A stretch of 64,000 nt of DNA. Origin: Proales similis. Lineage: Eukaryota > Rotifera > Eurotatoria > Ploima > Proalidae. A program made the position numbers and the translations under genes. Under the pieces are notes generated by a model. It was not told the origin of the DNA. It searched no databases and saw nothing but the letters and a program-made list of their open reading frames with translations. The first letter of the stretch is position 1, and each line of letters opens with the position of its first letter. Of the stretch, positions 11,704 to 23,725 are shown in pieces. The stretch lies in NCBI GenBank assembly GCA_019059635.1, contig JAGVRJ010000006.1:1550001-1614000 (forward strand), read 5' to 3'.

Positions 11704-12963
11704 GATTGTCCGGCACAAAACATTGACGCCATCGCTTTACGATTAATAGACACCCGCCAGCAGCAGGATTTTATGTGCAAATTCAATTCTTAATCTTAAT
11801 TTTACGCCTTTTTTTTATTCACTAGAAAATGAAGCAAAATAATTTTACTTTTCTCTTAATGTACGAATGCGAAACTGAAATTAAAAGAAAAGAGCAATAG
11901 AGAAGGGAAAGGAACAGAAAGAAGCGGAAAAGAGGAAAGAGAATATATGAGACAGACAGACAAAGGAGCAGACGATCGAGAGGAGAGAGTGGCTCATCGA
12001 TGCATCTGCACTGCAAATGCTCAAGCTTTAAATTTCAATAAAAAATGAACGAGGCGGTCGATTGGCGACCGAACAAAGGCCTCCGGATAGATAATACAAT
12101 TGATTGTGGATAAAAAGCCGTCCGTGTAGGGGGATGAGAAATGGTGCATTCGTGCATAAAGCACACAAAACAGGTGGCGAATAAATTCTAAATTCAGAGT
12201 GAATCTGCTATTTGCATGTGCTTGCATGACAGCACTCATGGTGGTAGGATGGAAGGAGAGTGGACATTCGTCTGCGGGTGAGCCTAAATGAATAAAAAGT
12301 GGCAGCAAAAGGCGTTGGGTAAACATTTTCAATTTTTTTTATTCTAATGCAACTCCAGCGTTTTGTATATATATATATTTTTCTGTCTAAATTAACAAAC
12401 AAGGTTAAAATAAAAAAGAGGGAGGAGGGGTGCTGACCGTTCGGGCGACAAAGAAGATGAGCGTGGCTAAGAGAGCAAAGAGCGGTGTCGGTCTGGTTGA
12501 TTCAAGTCTAATGCGAGGTCGGTGGTGGTCACTACTGTTCTATATTAGATTCGGATCGGATTTGGCTTTTCCTGATCAAGTTTTTAAAGAGAAGAGTCGG
12601 TAGAATTACGAAAGGTACATTGATTTTGGAAAGAGAAATGGGCAAAAAAACTAGAGCTTAAGAAGACGTACAAAGACAGAGGCGTTCAAGTAGCAAAGTA
12701 CAGACAGACATAGAAGAGAGAGCAAATAGAAAAAGAAAAGCTTGAGAAAAAAGAGTATGAGAGTTTGTATTAAGAATTTTCTGCATTCGGCGGTGCGCGT
12801 CGCACTCCGAGTGCACTTGATCCAATCGCCGTTTGGGCGCGCGTATTTCACATGTAAAAATTCGACAACTTGCTTGCTTTGGTGACGATGGGTCTGTCGG
12901 TCTGTTTGGCGGATGAGAGCGTTGATCGCTAAGATGGGGTCTGATGGGTGTCGGATGATGTCG

Positions 12964-12981
12964 AGAGAGAGAGAGAGAGAG
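12964..12981. repeat. GA dinucleotide microsatellite
   Basis: About nine GA units in the convergent RELCH/CNOT6 3' region, within a longer purine-rich stretch on the plus strand. Confidence 0.8.
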
Positions 12982-13175
12982 ATGCAGACAAGTCGGTCAG
13001 ACAGACAGAGGAAGAAGAGAGAAAAAAAAAGAGAAGAGAATGGTAGGATGAACTTATTTTGGTTATCTATACATGCGAGACGTGAGTTTAGACGCTGCTC
13101 ATTGGCTGTTTCGATCTAACCAAAAGAGCAATGAATATGTGGCCTGATCAATTGAGGAGGGTGCATCGATTGAAA

Positions 13176-15070
13176 TCAACTCTTACTTGGCGTGATCTGA
13201 AGTTCGACCATGAGCGGCAAGTGATCGGAGGGCACGTGTGGATGCGGGAATCCGACCACTCGATTTGCTCTAATCCAGTCGGCGTCCATTGGTCCCAATA
13301 ACCCAATGGTTCTCATTAGTTGTCGCGAATAGAATATGTAATCAATCATTCCTTTAAAATCGTACCTACGGAACGTTGAGATTTAGAAATGGGCCGAGAA
13401 AAAGAAGGAAACCAGAGAGCGTCTGCTTACGTAAAATTGGTATAGGGCATGATGCTCTTGTCGTAGGCGCAGTCGAGACCTAGGTTGTGCGTCAGTTCGG
13501 ACGGCTTTTCGGAAGTGTTGATTTTCTGCAAGCAGGTCTCATATCCTAGATCCTTAAAGTCGTTGTGATTGGCCGAAATGCGCCCTGTACGCAAGTACTC
13601 GATGACGCCCGACTCGGGCAGCGAATTTAAATCAGCGCAGATGACCACTGGTATGCTCGAGGTGGAGTCGTTCGGCTCTCTCTCGTTTAGTTTGAACTCG
13701 TGCGTCGCTTGTTCGATTATTGTGCGAATTTCGTTCGTAAACATTAACGTTTGAATGAGCTTCACGTCACAGTACTCTGGGTCCCAGTGAATGTGCGCAG
13801 TGCAGACTAGAACAAGTTGCTTCTCGCTAATGCCATTGCCCTCTTCGGCTGTGTCGTGTCGGAGCTCGAGAAGCGCGGCCAGGCCGATGTTGTCTTTGGT
13901 CATTACACGATTAAGCATGTCTTCGGAGCCCTCGGCGTTCGCCATGGCGATTTGATTAAATTCGATTAAATAATTCTTAACGAGTTGAAATCTAGAAGTA
14001 CGAAAAAATATCGCGCATCCATCGACATGCTTCTTGTCCTGTTCAGACATGGTCTTGGCACGCGACTTGGCCGAGAATATGCCCTCGTAGCCGGACTGCT
14101 TCAGCTCGGGCAGGAAAAAGTCGTGAAACTGCTCGGTCTCAAGCTCCTGCAATGTTATTATGTCTGCGTTCAGATGCATTATCTCGTTAAGAATGAGCTT
14201 TTTGCGATAGTCCCACGACAGAGCCCAGGCCGGGCAGTAGCCGTAATATTGACGAGTGGCGTACTTGTCGCACAGCACATTGTAGCACATGGTTGTGAAT
14301 ATCTTGGAAGCATTCGCGCTCGGCGTTTCGAGAGGCACCCACGGTCTGCGAGGCGGCGCCGGACACGTAATGGTCAGCTGATCGAGCAAGTGGATAAGCA
14401 GCTTTTGAGTGCCGTTGGGCGGCTCCAGATAGATCTGCATTATATCCGGCGTGAGCGGGTTGCCCTTCAGGCCTAGTTTGTTCAGCTTGAACAGCTTGCC
14501 GAGCTCGAACGGCAGCACACGCAGCTGATTGTAGTTGAGATGGAGCTCGCGTAGTGAAATCATATCGCCAATCTCCGACGGCAGAGTGCGAATCTTGTTG
14601 TAAGAAGCGTCAAGGTACTGAAGATTACAAAGACTGGCTACCACCGGCGGCAGTCGCATCAGATTATTGTCGCTGAGTCGCAGGCTCCTCAGATGAGTCC
14701 ATTGCCAAAGTTTGGGACTCAGGTTTTTGACCGAGCCAACGATCTCGAGGTCAAGCCACGATGTTATTGCCGAGCTTGTCTGCTGCTCTTCTTGTTGCTG
14801 CTGCTGCTGCTTGTTGGCTTCGTCTTGAAGTCCGTTCGGTATTATGCCGTTGCTTGGATGGCTGGATGAGCCATTGTAAACAATCGGCGATGACTGATTG
14901 CTGTGAATATTCGAATTCATTTTCAGAGGCGAATTGTAAGCGTTGAACTGATGGTGTTGTGTCAAATGGTGACCATGATGATGCTGCGGTGTCTGATAGA
15001 AATTCATGCCTCCTCCGTTCATACTAAGTTGATGATGATGGTGATGATGATGATCGCCTTTTGTACTCAT
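13176..15070 (-). CDS. CNOT6: CCR4-NOT deadenylase CNOT6/CNOT6L (CCR4, twin)
   Basis: This is the exonuclease-endonuclease-phosphatase (EEP) deadenylase of the CCR4-NOT complex, which shortens mRNA poly(A) tails in the cytoplasm. Two exons, 13431-15070 and 13176-13365, make about 609 aa. The first 110 or so residues are low-complexity and rich in His, Gln, Asn and Ser, with runs of seven His and six Gln. Leucine-rich repeats follow (LRSLRLSDNNLMRLPP, LQYLDASYNKIRTLP, LRELHLNYNQLRVLP, LNKLGLKGNPL). The EEP domain has TMCYNVLCDKYA, the metal-binding LQELET, ICADLNSLPESG and the C-terminal SDHLPL catalytic motif. All key residues are present, so it should be active. Vertebrates have two paralogues; orthology to the single invertebrate CCR4 is more likely than to either one. 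Confidence 0.97.
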
Positions 15071-16047
15071 TCTGCGCCACTTTGGTGTCGATTAAATTCG
15101 ATTGTTGCCTCTTTCTTTCTTTTTTTTTTTGTTTGTCGGTTAAACGAATTTACTCTGATTCAAATTGATCGATTTTGAATATTAAGAAATTAACGACTAT
15201 GGGATTAAGTATTTCTTTCTTTTTTTTATGTTTTTTTTTTAGGAAATAATCTAAACAAAAGAGAGAGAGCGGGAAGTGATTAAAATGCGTTAAGCCTAAA
15301 AGTGGACATTAGGAGTTAGTGAGCGATGATGAGCAGGTCGCTTCTAACTGCAATAACCAACAACAGTTGTGGCCATCGCCTCGCCCGAACGTCGGTTTTG
15401 CAATAATAATAATTACGCTAGTTTGTGCTCATTCGACATTTGTATGGCCGGCTAGTCGCTGGCGTTCGCGCATGTCCTCCGTCGATATATACACGCAGTT
15501 TACTCAATAGCACTTGCATTAATTCAAACGCGCAAATCGCTCATAAAATAAGACCATACGTCAATAATAAGCGTATCAGACTCAAGCAGGCATAAAAAAC
15601 TAAAGCTGACGTCGATTACGCAAATTCAATTTCAAACTCTCGACTTCTCTGCCAATAAATTCAGAGCCATCTATTTTCGCCCATCACTCGGCCTGCTCGA
15701 CTAGACAGGAATTTCTGGGGGGAACTCGGATGCACATAAAGAGCAAAAAAAAAATTAGAAAATTCAAGATGAAAGCTGGGCACCATTAGACGGCAGAGAC
15801 GTATTGTCGCCGCTTTCTCCCAGGAAGACCGAGTGCATGCACGGCAACGGTGCACCGTGCATAATTTATTCACAATCACAGATAGTCTTCGTTTTGAGGC
15901 GCAGAAGCAAATAAACTCAACACTCGACCAGTTTGTCCGATTTGCATTTGAACCGCTTTCGAAGGCAAGCCCGTGAATGTCTGTTGGCAACCGAGTGACT
16001 AGCTCACCAAATCGAAGGCTCATCTAGCGCAACTGTTTGTTTTTAGA
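15071..16047. promoter_or_regulatory. Divergent CNOT6 / UBA3 intergenic region
   Basis: Nearly 1 kb between divergent start codons. It contains T runs near 15115-15130 and 15221-15240 and no supported ORF. Both promoters are probably here. Confidence 0.45.
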
Positions 16048-17385
16048 ATGTCCACTCATTCGCCGTCGTCGCCGCTTGTGAACTTTCGCTTTCGCCAACT
16101 CAGCAAGCTACTCGAGCGACCGAGCGCCTACGCTCAGGCGGATTTCGAGCCAAATCGTGAAAATGTCGAGCGCCTTTCGCAGGTGAAAATTCTGATCGTT
16201 GGCGCCGGCGGTCTTGGTTGTGAACTACTTAAAGACCTCGCTTACATGGGCTTCTCGGACGTGCACATCATCGACATGGACACGATTGACTTGTCCAATT
16301 TAAATCGTCAGTTTCTGTTCAGACGCCAAGACATTGGTCGGCCGAAAGCCGAGGTCGCGGCCGAGTTTGTGCGAAAGCGAATGCCTCACTGCAACGTGAC
16401 CGCTCACTACAAACGCATCCAAGACATGGACAATGAGTTTTACAGCTCGTTCAACATTGTGGTCTGCGGTCTAGATAACATTCTGGCTAGACGCTGGATT
16501 AACGGCTTACTGCTCAGCTTACTCGAGTATGACGAGGAGACTAACATGCTCGACTTAAGCTCGGTAATTCCATTGATCGACGGTGGCACTGAGGGCTTCA
16601 AGGGCAACGCCCGCGTAATCCTGCCTGGCCTGACCGCTTGTGTCGAGTGCACTCTCGACCTCTATCCGCCCCAAGTAACATTTCCTTTGTGCACAATTGC
16701 AAACAAACCTCGCCTGCCCGAGCATTGTGTGGAATACGCGCGCATCATCTCATGGGTGAACGAGAAGCCGTTCGGCGACGAAGTGGCAATCGACGGCGAC
16801 GATCCCGCCCATCTCAAGTGGCTATTCGATCGCGCATGTCAACGAGCCGCTCAGTTCAGCATAAAAGGCGTCACCTACCGTCTTACTCAGGGCGTAATAA
16901 AAAACATCATTCCGGCTGTGGCCAGCACAAACGCCTGCATAGCCAACATGTGCGCCACAGAGGCGTTCAAGCTGGCCAGCGGATGTGCAGAGTACTTGAA
17001 GAATTATGTGGTTTTCAATCAGGGCACCGGCGTATACACCTACGTGTTCGAGGCGGAGAAGAAGCCCGACTGTGTAGGTTGCAATCGAAACGCAACCATG
17101 CATCCGAGCCTGGAGTTCAAGCCGCACGATCGACTCAGCAAAGTGATCGAGTTCCTCTGCAAGAGCATCGACTACCAAATGAAATCGCCCGGTTTGACCA
17201 CAATCAAAGCGGACGGCAGCGGAACCAAGACTCTCTACATGTCATCGATTAAATCGATCGAAGAGGCCACCCGCGCCAATTTAGACAAGAGCCTGGAAGA
17301 GCTCGGCGTTGTCAATGGCCAAGAGCTCTACGTGGCGGACGAGACCACGCCTCAAACTCTTACGTTCAGAATCAAATTTGCTTAA
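16048..17385 (+). CDS. UBA3: NEDD8-activating enzyme E1 catalytic subunit UBA3
   Basis: With NAE1, UBA3 adenylates NEDD8 and loads it onto its catalytic Cys for transfer to UBC12, the first step of cullin neddylation. This single uninterrupted exon encodes 445 aa. The adenylation fold has the GAGGLG nucleotide loop near residue 52, DMDTIDLSNLNRQFLFR, and two Zn-binding pairs (CVEC and CVGC). The catalytic Cys is C215 in FPLCTIANKPRLPEHC. The C-terminal ubiquitin-fold domain that recruits UBC12 spans about residues 350-445. Length matches the family, and all active-site residues are present. The absence of introns is unusual in this intron-rich neighbourhood. Candidate poly(A) signals lie at about 17447 and 17481. 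Confidence 0.97.
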   Translation: MSTHSPSSPLVNFRFRQLSKLLERPSAYAQADFEPNRENVERLSQVKILIVGAGGLGCELLKDLAYMGFSDVHIIDMDTIDLSNLNRQFLFRRQDIGRPKAEVAAEFVRKRMPHCNVTAHYKRIQDMDNEFYSSFNIVVCGLDNILARRWINGLLLSLLEYDEETNMLDLSSVIPLIDGGTEGFKGNARVILPGLTACVECTLDLYPPQVTFPLCTIANKPRLPEHCVEYARIISWVNEKPFGDEVAIDGDDPAHLKWLFDRACQRAAQFSIKGVTYRLTQGVIKNIIPAVASTNACIANMCATEAFKLASGCAEYLKNYVVFNQGTGVYTYVFEAEKKPDCVGCNRNATMHPSLEFKPHDRLSKVIEFLCKSIDYQMKSPGLTTIKADGSGTKTLYMSSIKSIEEATRANLDKSLEELGVVNGQELYVADETTPQTLTFRIKFA

Positions 17386-17654
17386 TTTCGCTCAATTCTA
17401 ATAATCATTTGATCAATTCTGATAAACAATCAGCAGCCGTCGAGCGAATAAATCAACGCGAGAAATTGAAGCGCCAATATTGAATAAAAGCGAAAAAGTT
17501 TCTTGCTCATTTTTTCAAAAGATTGCCGCCTCTTAGAAGCTGATTTGCATTTGCTATTTTGTCAATTAAATTACGCGACCGAGCGATCTCTACTGTTTGG
17601 TTATTTCAAACTCCAACATACGGGCCAAGTGCGCAATAAAACCGGCACCTAGAA

Positions 17655-18626
17655 ATGGGAGACACGGCCGGAATCGAGCTAATCAGACGAGCGGTCGAGC
17701 TCGATACCCAGAGACGCTACGCGGACGCTCTGATTCTGTATCGGGAGGGCATCGAGGCTCTGATGGAGGCTCTGAAAAGTAAGTAGGTCGGTGAGTCGAT
17801 CGCTCATTGTTCCATTTTAAGCCAGCTCTGTGCTGAAGCGGTGACCAGCGACAGTAAAAGAAACGCGCTGAGGGCCAGAATAAAGGAGTATATTGAGCGA
17901 GCCGAGAAGATAAAGAAAACTGTGGACGAAATGAAAGAATGTAATGCATTTGTCCGATCACCTGTTCGAACTGACCGAACTTGCAACAACAAAGATTAGC
18001 CGGAAAGTACCACGAGCAGATCAACATCGAAGAGGACGCTGTGGGCTATTCGTATGAGAAGCTTTTCAAACGTTTCCTGGTCGAAGATTCTGTTTTTGAG
18101 GTCGAAATCGAGGACGCCTACATAAGATCAAGACGACAGGTTCAGCCGCCCGTATTTGTCTAACTAGACCCGCTCTAACTGTGACAGCCTTTCTAAAGAC
18201 ACTGAATTTCCTTCGATTCTGTGACTTGTTGGTTAAATATTGTAGAGCGTTGAAACAAATCACTCTGACCACCACCAAAGACGAGGTGAGCACGATTGTG
18301 TCCAGTCTTTGATTGAGTCTCATCTCAGGCCACAGGCTTGACTGATCAAGGACGAGGCAAATCAGCAGCAAGGTCGCCTCAACGAAATCGCCGAGAGCTT
18401 GTCCAAGCGGTCCATAAAACTGACCATCGTTTACAAGCCGAATCTGCATGACCGTGAAATAAGACTGAGCAACGGTTGGATTATCAAAATAGGACGCGGT
18501 CTAGACTATTTCAAGCCGCCCGAATCGCGCGACAAATTATGCATCGGTTTTCATGACATGGACCTTAGGCCATGCTACTCTACTTGCGTTGACATATTCC
18601 ACAAGAGCGCGACGAGAACATCCTGA
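17655..18626 (+). CDS. MITD1: MITD1, MIT-domain protein of cytokinetic abscission
   Basis: MITD1 binds ESCRT-III tails through its MIT domain and membranes through a PLD-like C-terminal domain, and stabilises the midbody during abscission. Five exons (17655-17778, 17839-17940, 18000-18139, 18199-18285, 18351-18626) join in phase to 242 aa. The N-terminal MIT helices contain [19 protein letters not shown]. After [19 protein letters not shown] comes the C-terminal domain with [38 protein letters not shown] and [15 protein letters not shown], all close to the human protein. The splice choice at 18140-18198 was made because it gives a gap-free match with the family. A poly(A) signal lies near 18755. 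Confidence 0.95.
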
Positions 18627-18913
18627 GACAGGACGATCGCATCTAGTGACGATCGTTTCAAATTTTGTTTCGAGCCGTCCTGCCTATCTTCCTCTGCTCG
18701 CGTTTCTTTTATGCTCAATTCAAAAATAATACGATCACATGATCAAATAATTTCAATAAAAGCTCTTTCTATTTTGGCCCGAATTATTATGTAGCAGCGT
18801 TTGGCGTCGAGCTATATTATAGAAGAAGCAGGAAGAGAATTGCCTGTGTGCTTAGAGCGCATTCAATTCGCTATTTGTCTCCATCCACACCCATTCGCGG
18901 CTCTGCGCTCATC

Positions 18914-20904
18914 ATGGCGACTGGCAGACATTCAACCGAATCGAACGGCTACGGTCTGGCGGTAGGTTTTTTAGCTCAGACGACTCAGACGTGTTAAATT
19001 ACCGTGAAATAAAGATCGGCTTCATTTACATCTTCAATCTAATTGTCGGCTCTGGAGCTTTGACGATGCCAAAAGCGTTCGAGAACACCGGCATCATTCT
19101 CAGCTCTGTTCTCTTGATTGTTCTCACGCTCATGAGGTGAGTACCCGAAGCCGGCGTGACTTTTTGAATCGCCCTTACAAACAAGCTTTGAATTGACCTC
19201 CGTAAGCTTCATCACGGCAACATTCATGTTTGAAGCAATGTCAATAGCCAACGCAGTTAGAAAGTACGAGACCATTCGAGTAAGAGAACTTTGCCCGCCG
19301 CAATGAGGCAATAATTTCTGATGCAGCGATCGACACAAGGACAAAATAGAGCAGAGAAAAGAGTTAGGTAATGGCGAAGGAGCCATACAAACCTCGAGCA
19401 TAGATGCAGTTGACTCAACCGAAAACCGTCCCCTAATCGATCCAGACGATGACGAGCAGAATGAAAGCATAAGTACTGACCATTCAACTCGACTGTTCGC
19501 TTGAGCAGTTGGAATAACCGCTCGGTCTAGATCAGTTGAACGACGAACTTGCCAATCCGTACGAGTTGGAAGAGGCAATGCTCAAACGCCAGGCGAACAA
19601 GTTCTTTGCCATAACCACCAAATACGAAATGGTAGCTGCACGGACATTGCTTCCCACTCATTTCTAATTTGCATTCTCGCTCCAAAAGGGAGAAATGGCG
19701 ACAATGTTTTTCAATTCGAGTAAGCTTGTCAACTTCTTTTAAACATATACGGCGGCTAATTTCGGATCTTTTCAGCCGGTCGCTTTTTCTTCTACTTGGC
19801 AATGATTTTGTATTTGTACGGTGACTTGGCAATTTACGATGCCGCAGTGCCAAAGTCACTGCGCGACACCGTCTGGTTTGTGATGCTGCTGCCCTCTTGT
19901 TTCGTCCGTCTCTAAGAGATTTCTAAAGCACTTTTTACCGCGATAATGGAACAGTGTCGGAGAGCGATCCTTGCTGGCCGAGCATAAACAACCTGGACCG
20001 GCTTAGTACTTACCGTTTGTTTGTGCTGCTATTCAATCTTACCATCGGCGTGCTAGTGTTCTTCAATATTCAAAAAACAAAGCTTTTGCAACTGCTGACC
20101 ACCTTGGCCCGGTGGCTGGCGTTCATTACAATGATTACGCTCGCCACTCGAATCATAATCGCTAACCAACGAGAGCACAAGCCAGTCGACGTGAACCTGG
20201 TGAACATCAAGGGCGTGCCCAACTTTTTCGGTGTCTGCATATACGCGTTCATGTGCCACCACAGTCTGCCGAGTATCGTAACGCCCATGAAACGCAAGCA
20301 CAAGTTCAAGCATGTCCTCGTCTCTTCTTACACTTTGATTATAATCTTCTATTTCCTCATTACGTTGACGGGCGTGTTTGCGTTCGGTAAAAATCTCGAC
20401 GATTTCTACACACTCAACTTCTTGCCCGATCACAGCAACAAGCGAGGCCTTCTACTGCAAATAATCGACTACTATTTGTCGCTCTTTCCAGTGTTTTCGA
20501 TCAGCGCCAGCTTTCCAATAATAGGCATCACCCTACGCAATAACCTTCGAAGTCTGTACGCTCTTCTATGCGGAGCGAGTGCCAATGTAGACGGCTTCTT
20601 TACGAGAATAGGCTTGCCGTTGATCACGCTCTTGCCACCGATGTGCATCTCACTGATTACACACGACCTGCAACTACTGGTGGGCATTACAGGCAGCTAC
20701 GCGGGCGTGGCTATCCAATACACCATACCGAGTCTCCTCGTCTTTTTGGGCCGCAAGCACGCAATTTCGATATTCCGTCACAATTACCAACGAGTTCACT
20801 CATTCGCTTCTCCGTTCAAGAGCCGCTACTGGGTCTTTTTTGTTCTAATATGGGCCAATCTGTCAGTGATTTTTGTAACCATTAATCACATTCTTAACCT
20901 TTAG
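18914..20904 (+). CDS. TMEM104: TMEM104, SLC38-like multi-pass membrane protein
   Basis: TMEM104 is an amino-acid-transporter-fold protein of uncertain transport function. Eight exons give about 532 aa: 18914-18961, 19015-19136, 19186-19263, 19327-19472, 19531-19631, 19689-19719, 19776-19898 and 19955-20904. Landmarks are IYIFNLIVGSGALTMPKAF in the first membrane helix, ILYLYGDLAIYDAAVP, FFNIQKTKLLQLLTTLARW, GVCIYAFMCHHSLPSI and SFPIIGITLRNN. A loop after the second helix is acidic and poorly conserved. Two junctions (19264-19326 and 19899-19954) rest mainly on frame and use weak donors, so a few residues there may be wrong. The family call is secure. Confidence 0.93.
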
Positions 20905-21432
20905 GCCCACTGCTAGTCACCTTTCGCGCCCTTTTTTTTATATTTAATAGCTCAATTGACAGTGCGTTTGTTTTTTTTTTGTTTCGGTGGGCTATGGAGA
21001 CAACGAGAGGAGGGGGCCGTTAAACAGTTGAAGGAATCGGGAAACGAACGGACCACGAGCGGTGTTGAATAATAAGAACTTCTTTCATACGAACGTGTCA
21101 AGTGACCTCCTCTTGCCCGATCGTGTTGGTTTGCACGTCCGTTTGTCTGAACTGATCAATCAAACTCGGGCTAATGTGCTGCACATATCCGCCGCTGTGC
21201 GCGCATATATTAGGTGGGAGCACGAATTATGATGTGAGATCGGCTCTATGACTATATATAGAGATTTTCATGCTCTTGAAATTATTATTATTAATCAGAT
21301 GAGAGGGAGAGAGTGAGATATTAATTCTTTTTTCTCCAGTTGCATTTTATCTTTCTTCATGTCAAAGCCAAACAAGCAAGGCTTGGTTACATATTAACGC
21401 TCAGTTTTTTAGAATTGAATCAAACTTGCGAT
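20905..21432. other. Intergenic between TMEM104 and AIP1
   Basis: About 530 bp with T runs, a TATATATAG stretch near 21255 and a GA-rich patch near 21300. No coding signal. It probably contains the TMEM104 3' UTR and AIP1 promoter. Confidence 0.45.
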
Positions 21433-23725
21433 ATGAGCTACTCGCTAGGTAGGTGGCTGTCCATTTTGGCCCAAACCGCATCACTCGTTCGTAAATGTAC
21501 TTGAACCTTTCAAAAACTTGAAGAGAATGTGTTCGCCTCTTTGCCGCGCACAGTCCGCGGCGCTTTCACTGTGCTGGGCGCCGACCCCAAAGGCCAGAAT
21601 TTTCTGTACGTGAACGGGAACAGCGTGTTTATAAGAAACGTGGAAAATCCGTTCGTATGCGATGTCTACACGGAGCACTCGTGTCCTGTTCAGGTGGCCA
21701 AGTACTCGCCATCCGGATTCTACATCGCCTCAGCCGATCAGGCGGGCAAAGTGCGCATCTGGGACACGGTGAACAAAGAGCACATACTCAAAAACGAATT
21801 CCAGCCGATCGCCGGATGCATCAAAGATCTCCAATGGTCCAGTGACAATCAGCGAATCATAATCGGCGGCGAAGGACGCGAAAAGTTTGTTTGAAAATTC
21901 TCAATCGAAAAGAAAACCAGTCTCTTGCAGTGAAAGAAAATTGCTCCTTGTAGATACGGCCACGTGTTCAATGCTGAGACCGGAACGAGTGTGGGTGAAA
22001 TAATGGGCGTGTCCAAGCCCATAAACTCAGTGGACATGAAGCCCAGCCGACCGTTCAGGGCTGTAGTGGCCAGCGAGGACAACAGCATTTGCTTCTTCGA
22101 AGGTCCTCCCTTCAAATGGACTAAAACTCTGAACGAGCACAGCCGATTTGTGAATGTGATTCGCTATGCACCAAGCGGCGAGTTCTTTGCCTCCGGTGGA
22201 GCAGATGGCAAATTGGTGGTGTTCGATGGCAAGACTGGCGATAAGCAGTTCGAGCTTGAAGACAATCAAAAGAACGCGCATGCTGGCGGCATTTACAGTC
22301 TCAGCTGGGATCCGAGCAGCAAATTCATTTTGACCGCATCTGGCGACAAAAGCGCCAAAATCTGGAGCATAGAGGAAAAACGCGTTGTAAAGTAATCCAA
22401 CACTCTCTCATTCGAGCATTATTGGGCACTTTCTAAATCCGAATGAAACTCAAAGGAGCTTTCAGTTCGGAGAGAGCATTGAAGACCAACAGGTCGGCTC
22501 ACTCTGGCTCAACGAGCATCTTCTCACCGTTTCATTGAGCGGTCAAATAAACTACTTGAACGGCTCGAGCGAGTCTGATGAGAAAGTCAGGCGAGTAATC
22601 AAAGGACATAACAAGAGCGTCACAGCTCTGGAGGTGGCCGGCACCAGTGTTGTCAGCGGAAGCCACGAAGGAGCCATAATTTGCTGGAACGGAGAGAACG
22701 GCGAGATGGAGTCGATAAAATCGAACGGCTCTGTGTCTGGACATACAAACAAAATTCAGGCCATTCGGTTTGATGCATCGAGCGCCACTGCGGTTTCTTG
22801 CGCCTTCGACGACACCGTCAAGTTCATTGACTTGGCCAGTAAACAATTCGTGTGAGTCTTGATTCAAGCTCATGCTCAATCACTTAAACTTTCTATACAA
22901 ACGAATGCCTTAAAAGTCATGAGATTCGATTGGACTCCCAGCCCCAAGGACTGGACATCAGCCTGAACAGCGATGTGTTGGTTGCTTGCATCAAGAGCGT
23001 AAGGCGATTCTGTTGGTCTCAATTGAGCTCTTGTTTACACTTGACATTTTCTAGCTCGTGTTGATCAGAAACAATCAAGTAGTCAAACAGGTTGCACTTG
23101 ACTTCGAAACGACAAGCGTTAGTGTGATGCGATATGGCAACAAAGTGGCCGTGGGTGGAAAAGTGAGACAGTCTTGTTGATGCTCGAGCAAATGCCCAGC
23201 CTGTTTACACGTTGATCTTCACTAATTCTTAGGACAACAAAGTGCACATCTATGACCTGGAGAGCTTGACTGAGATCAAATCGAGTCAAGAGCGTGACTT
23301 TATTACTGCCGTGCGCTTTTCTAACAATGACCAGTACCTTGCAGTGGCCGACAACGCCAAGAACATAAAATGCTACAAACTCGACTCGGACAGCGGTCTG
23401 ACAGACGTGACCAATGGCCTGTGGCAACATCATGCTGGCCGCATCACATCTCTGGCCTGGTCGGCTGATTCCAACTATCTGGCATCGACTGGTGTCGACA
23501 CGCACTGCTTCATACTTTCTCCCAACAAAGTGAACAGCTACTTGCAAATTAAAAGTAAACGATCGAATACGAAGAGTGTTCTCTTTTGCCGCTAATCATC
23601 TAAAACATTCAGATGCTCATCCATTGAACCCGGCAAGTGGCTGCGCTTGGCTTAGCGACAAACAGCTGATCACCAGTGGACAAGACTGTTGCCTTCGTAA
23701 ATGGAAGCTCAGTCCCGATTTCTGA
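21433..23725 (+). CDS. WDR1: Actin-interacting protein 1 (WDR1), WD-repeat cofilin cofactor
   Basis: AIP1 works with ADF/cofilin to disassemble actin filaments. Eight exons (21433-21448, 21524-21884, 21954-22391, 22456-22851, 22917-22998, 23055-23162, 23233-23554, 23613-23725) join in phase to 611 aa, close to the human length. The protein is a pair of seven-bladed WD propellers. Landmarks are [100 protein letters not shown] and [14 protein letters not shown]. The first coding exon is only 16 nt. A poly(A) signal lies near 23912. Confidence 0.96.

Larger units (their letters stand above)
11678..13175. other. Convergent 3' region between RELCH and CNOT6
   Basis: About 1.5 kb separates two stop codons that face each other, so it probably holds both 3' UTRs. 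It contains several AATAAA hexamers on plus (about 12040, 12292, 12407), TTTATT runs that read as AATAAA on minus, purine-rich stretches and a GA tract at 12964-12981. I find no ORF here that looks coding. Confidence 0.55.

Noticed and set aside
16638-17252. Plus-strand 204-codon frame overlapping UBA3
   Set aside because: It is a frame-shifted shadow of the UBA3 coding exon.
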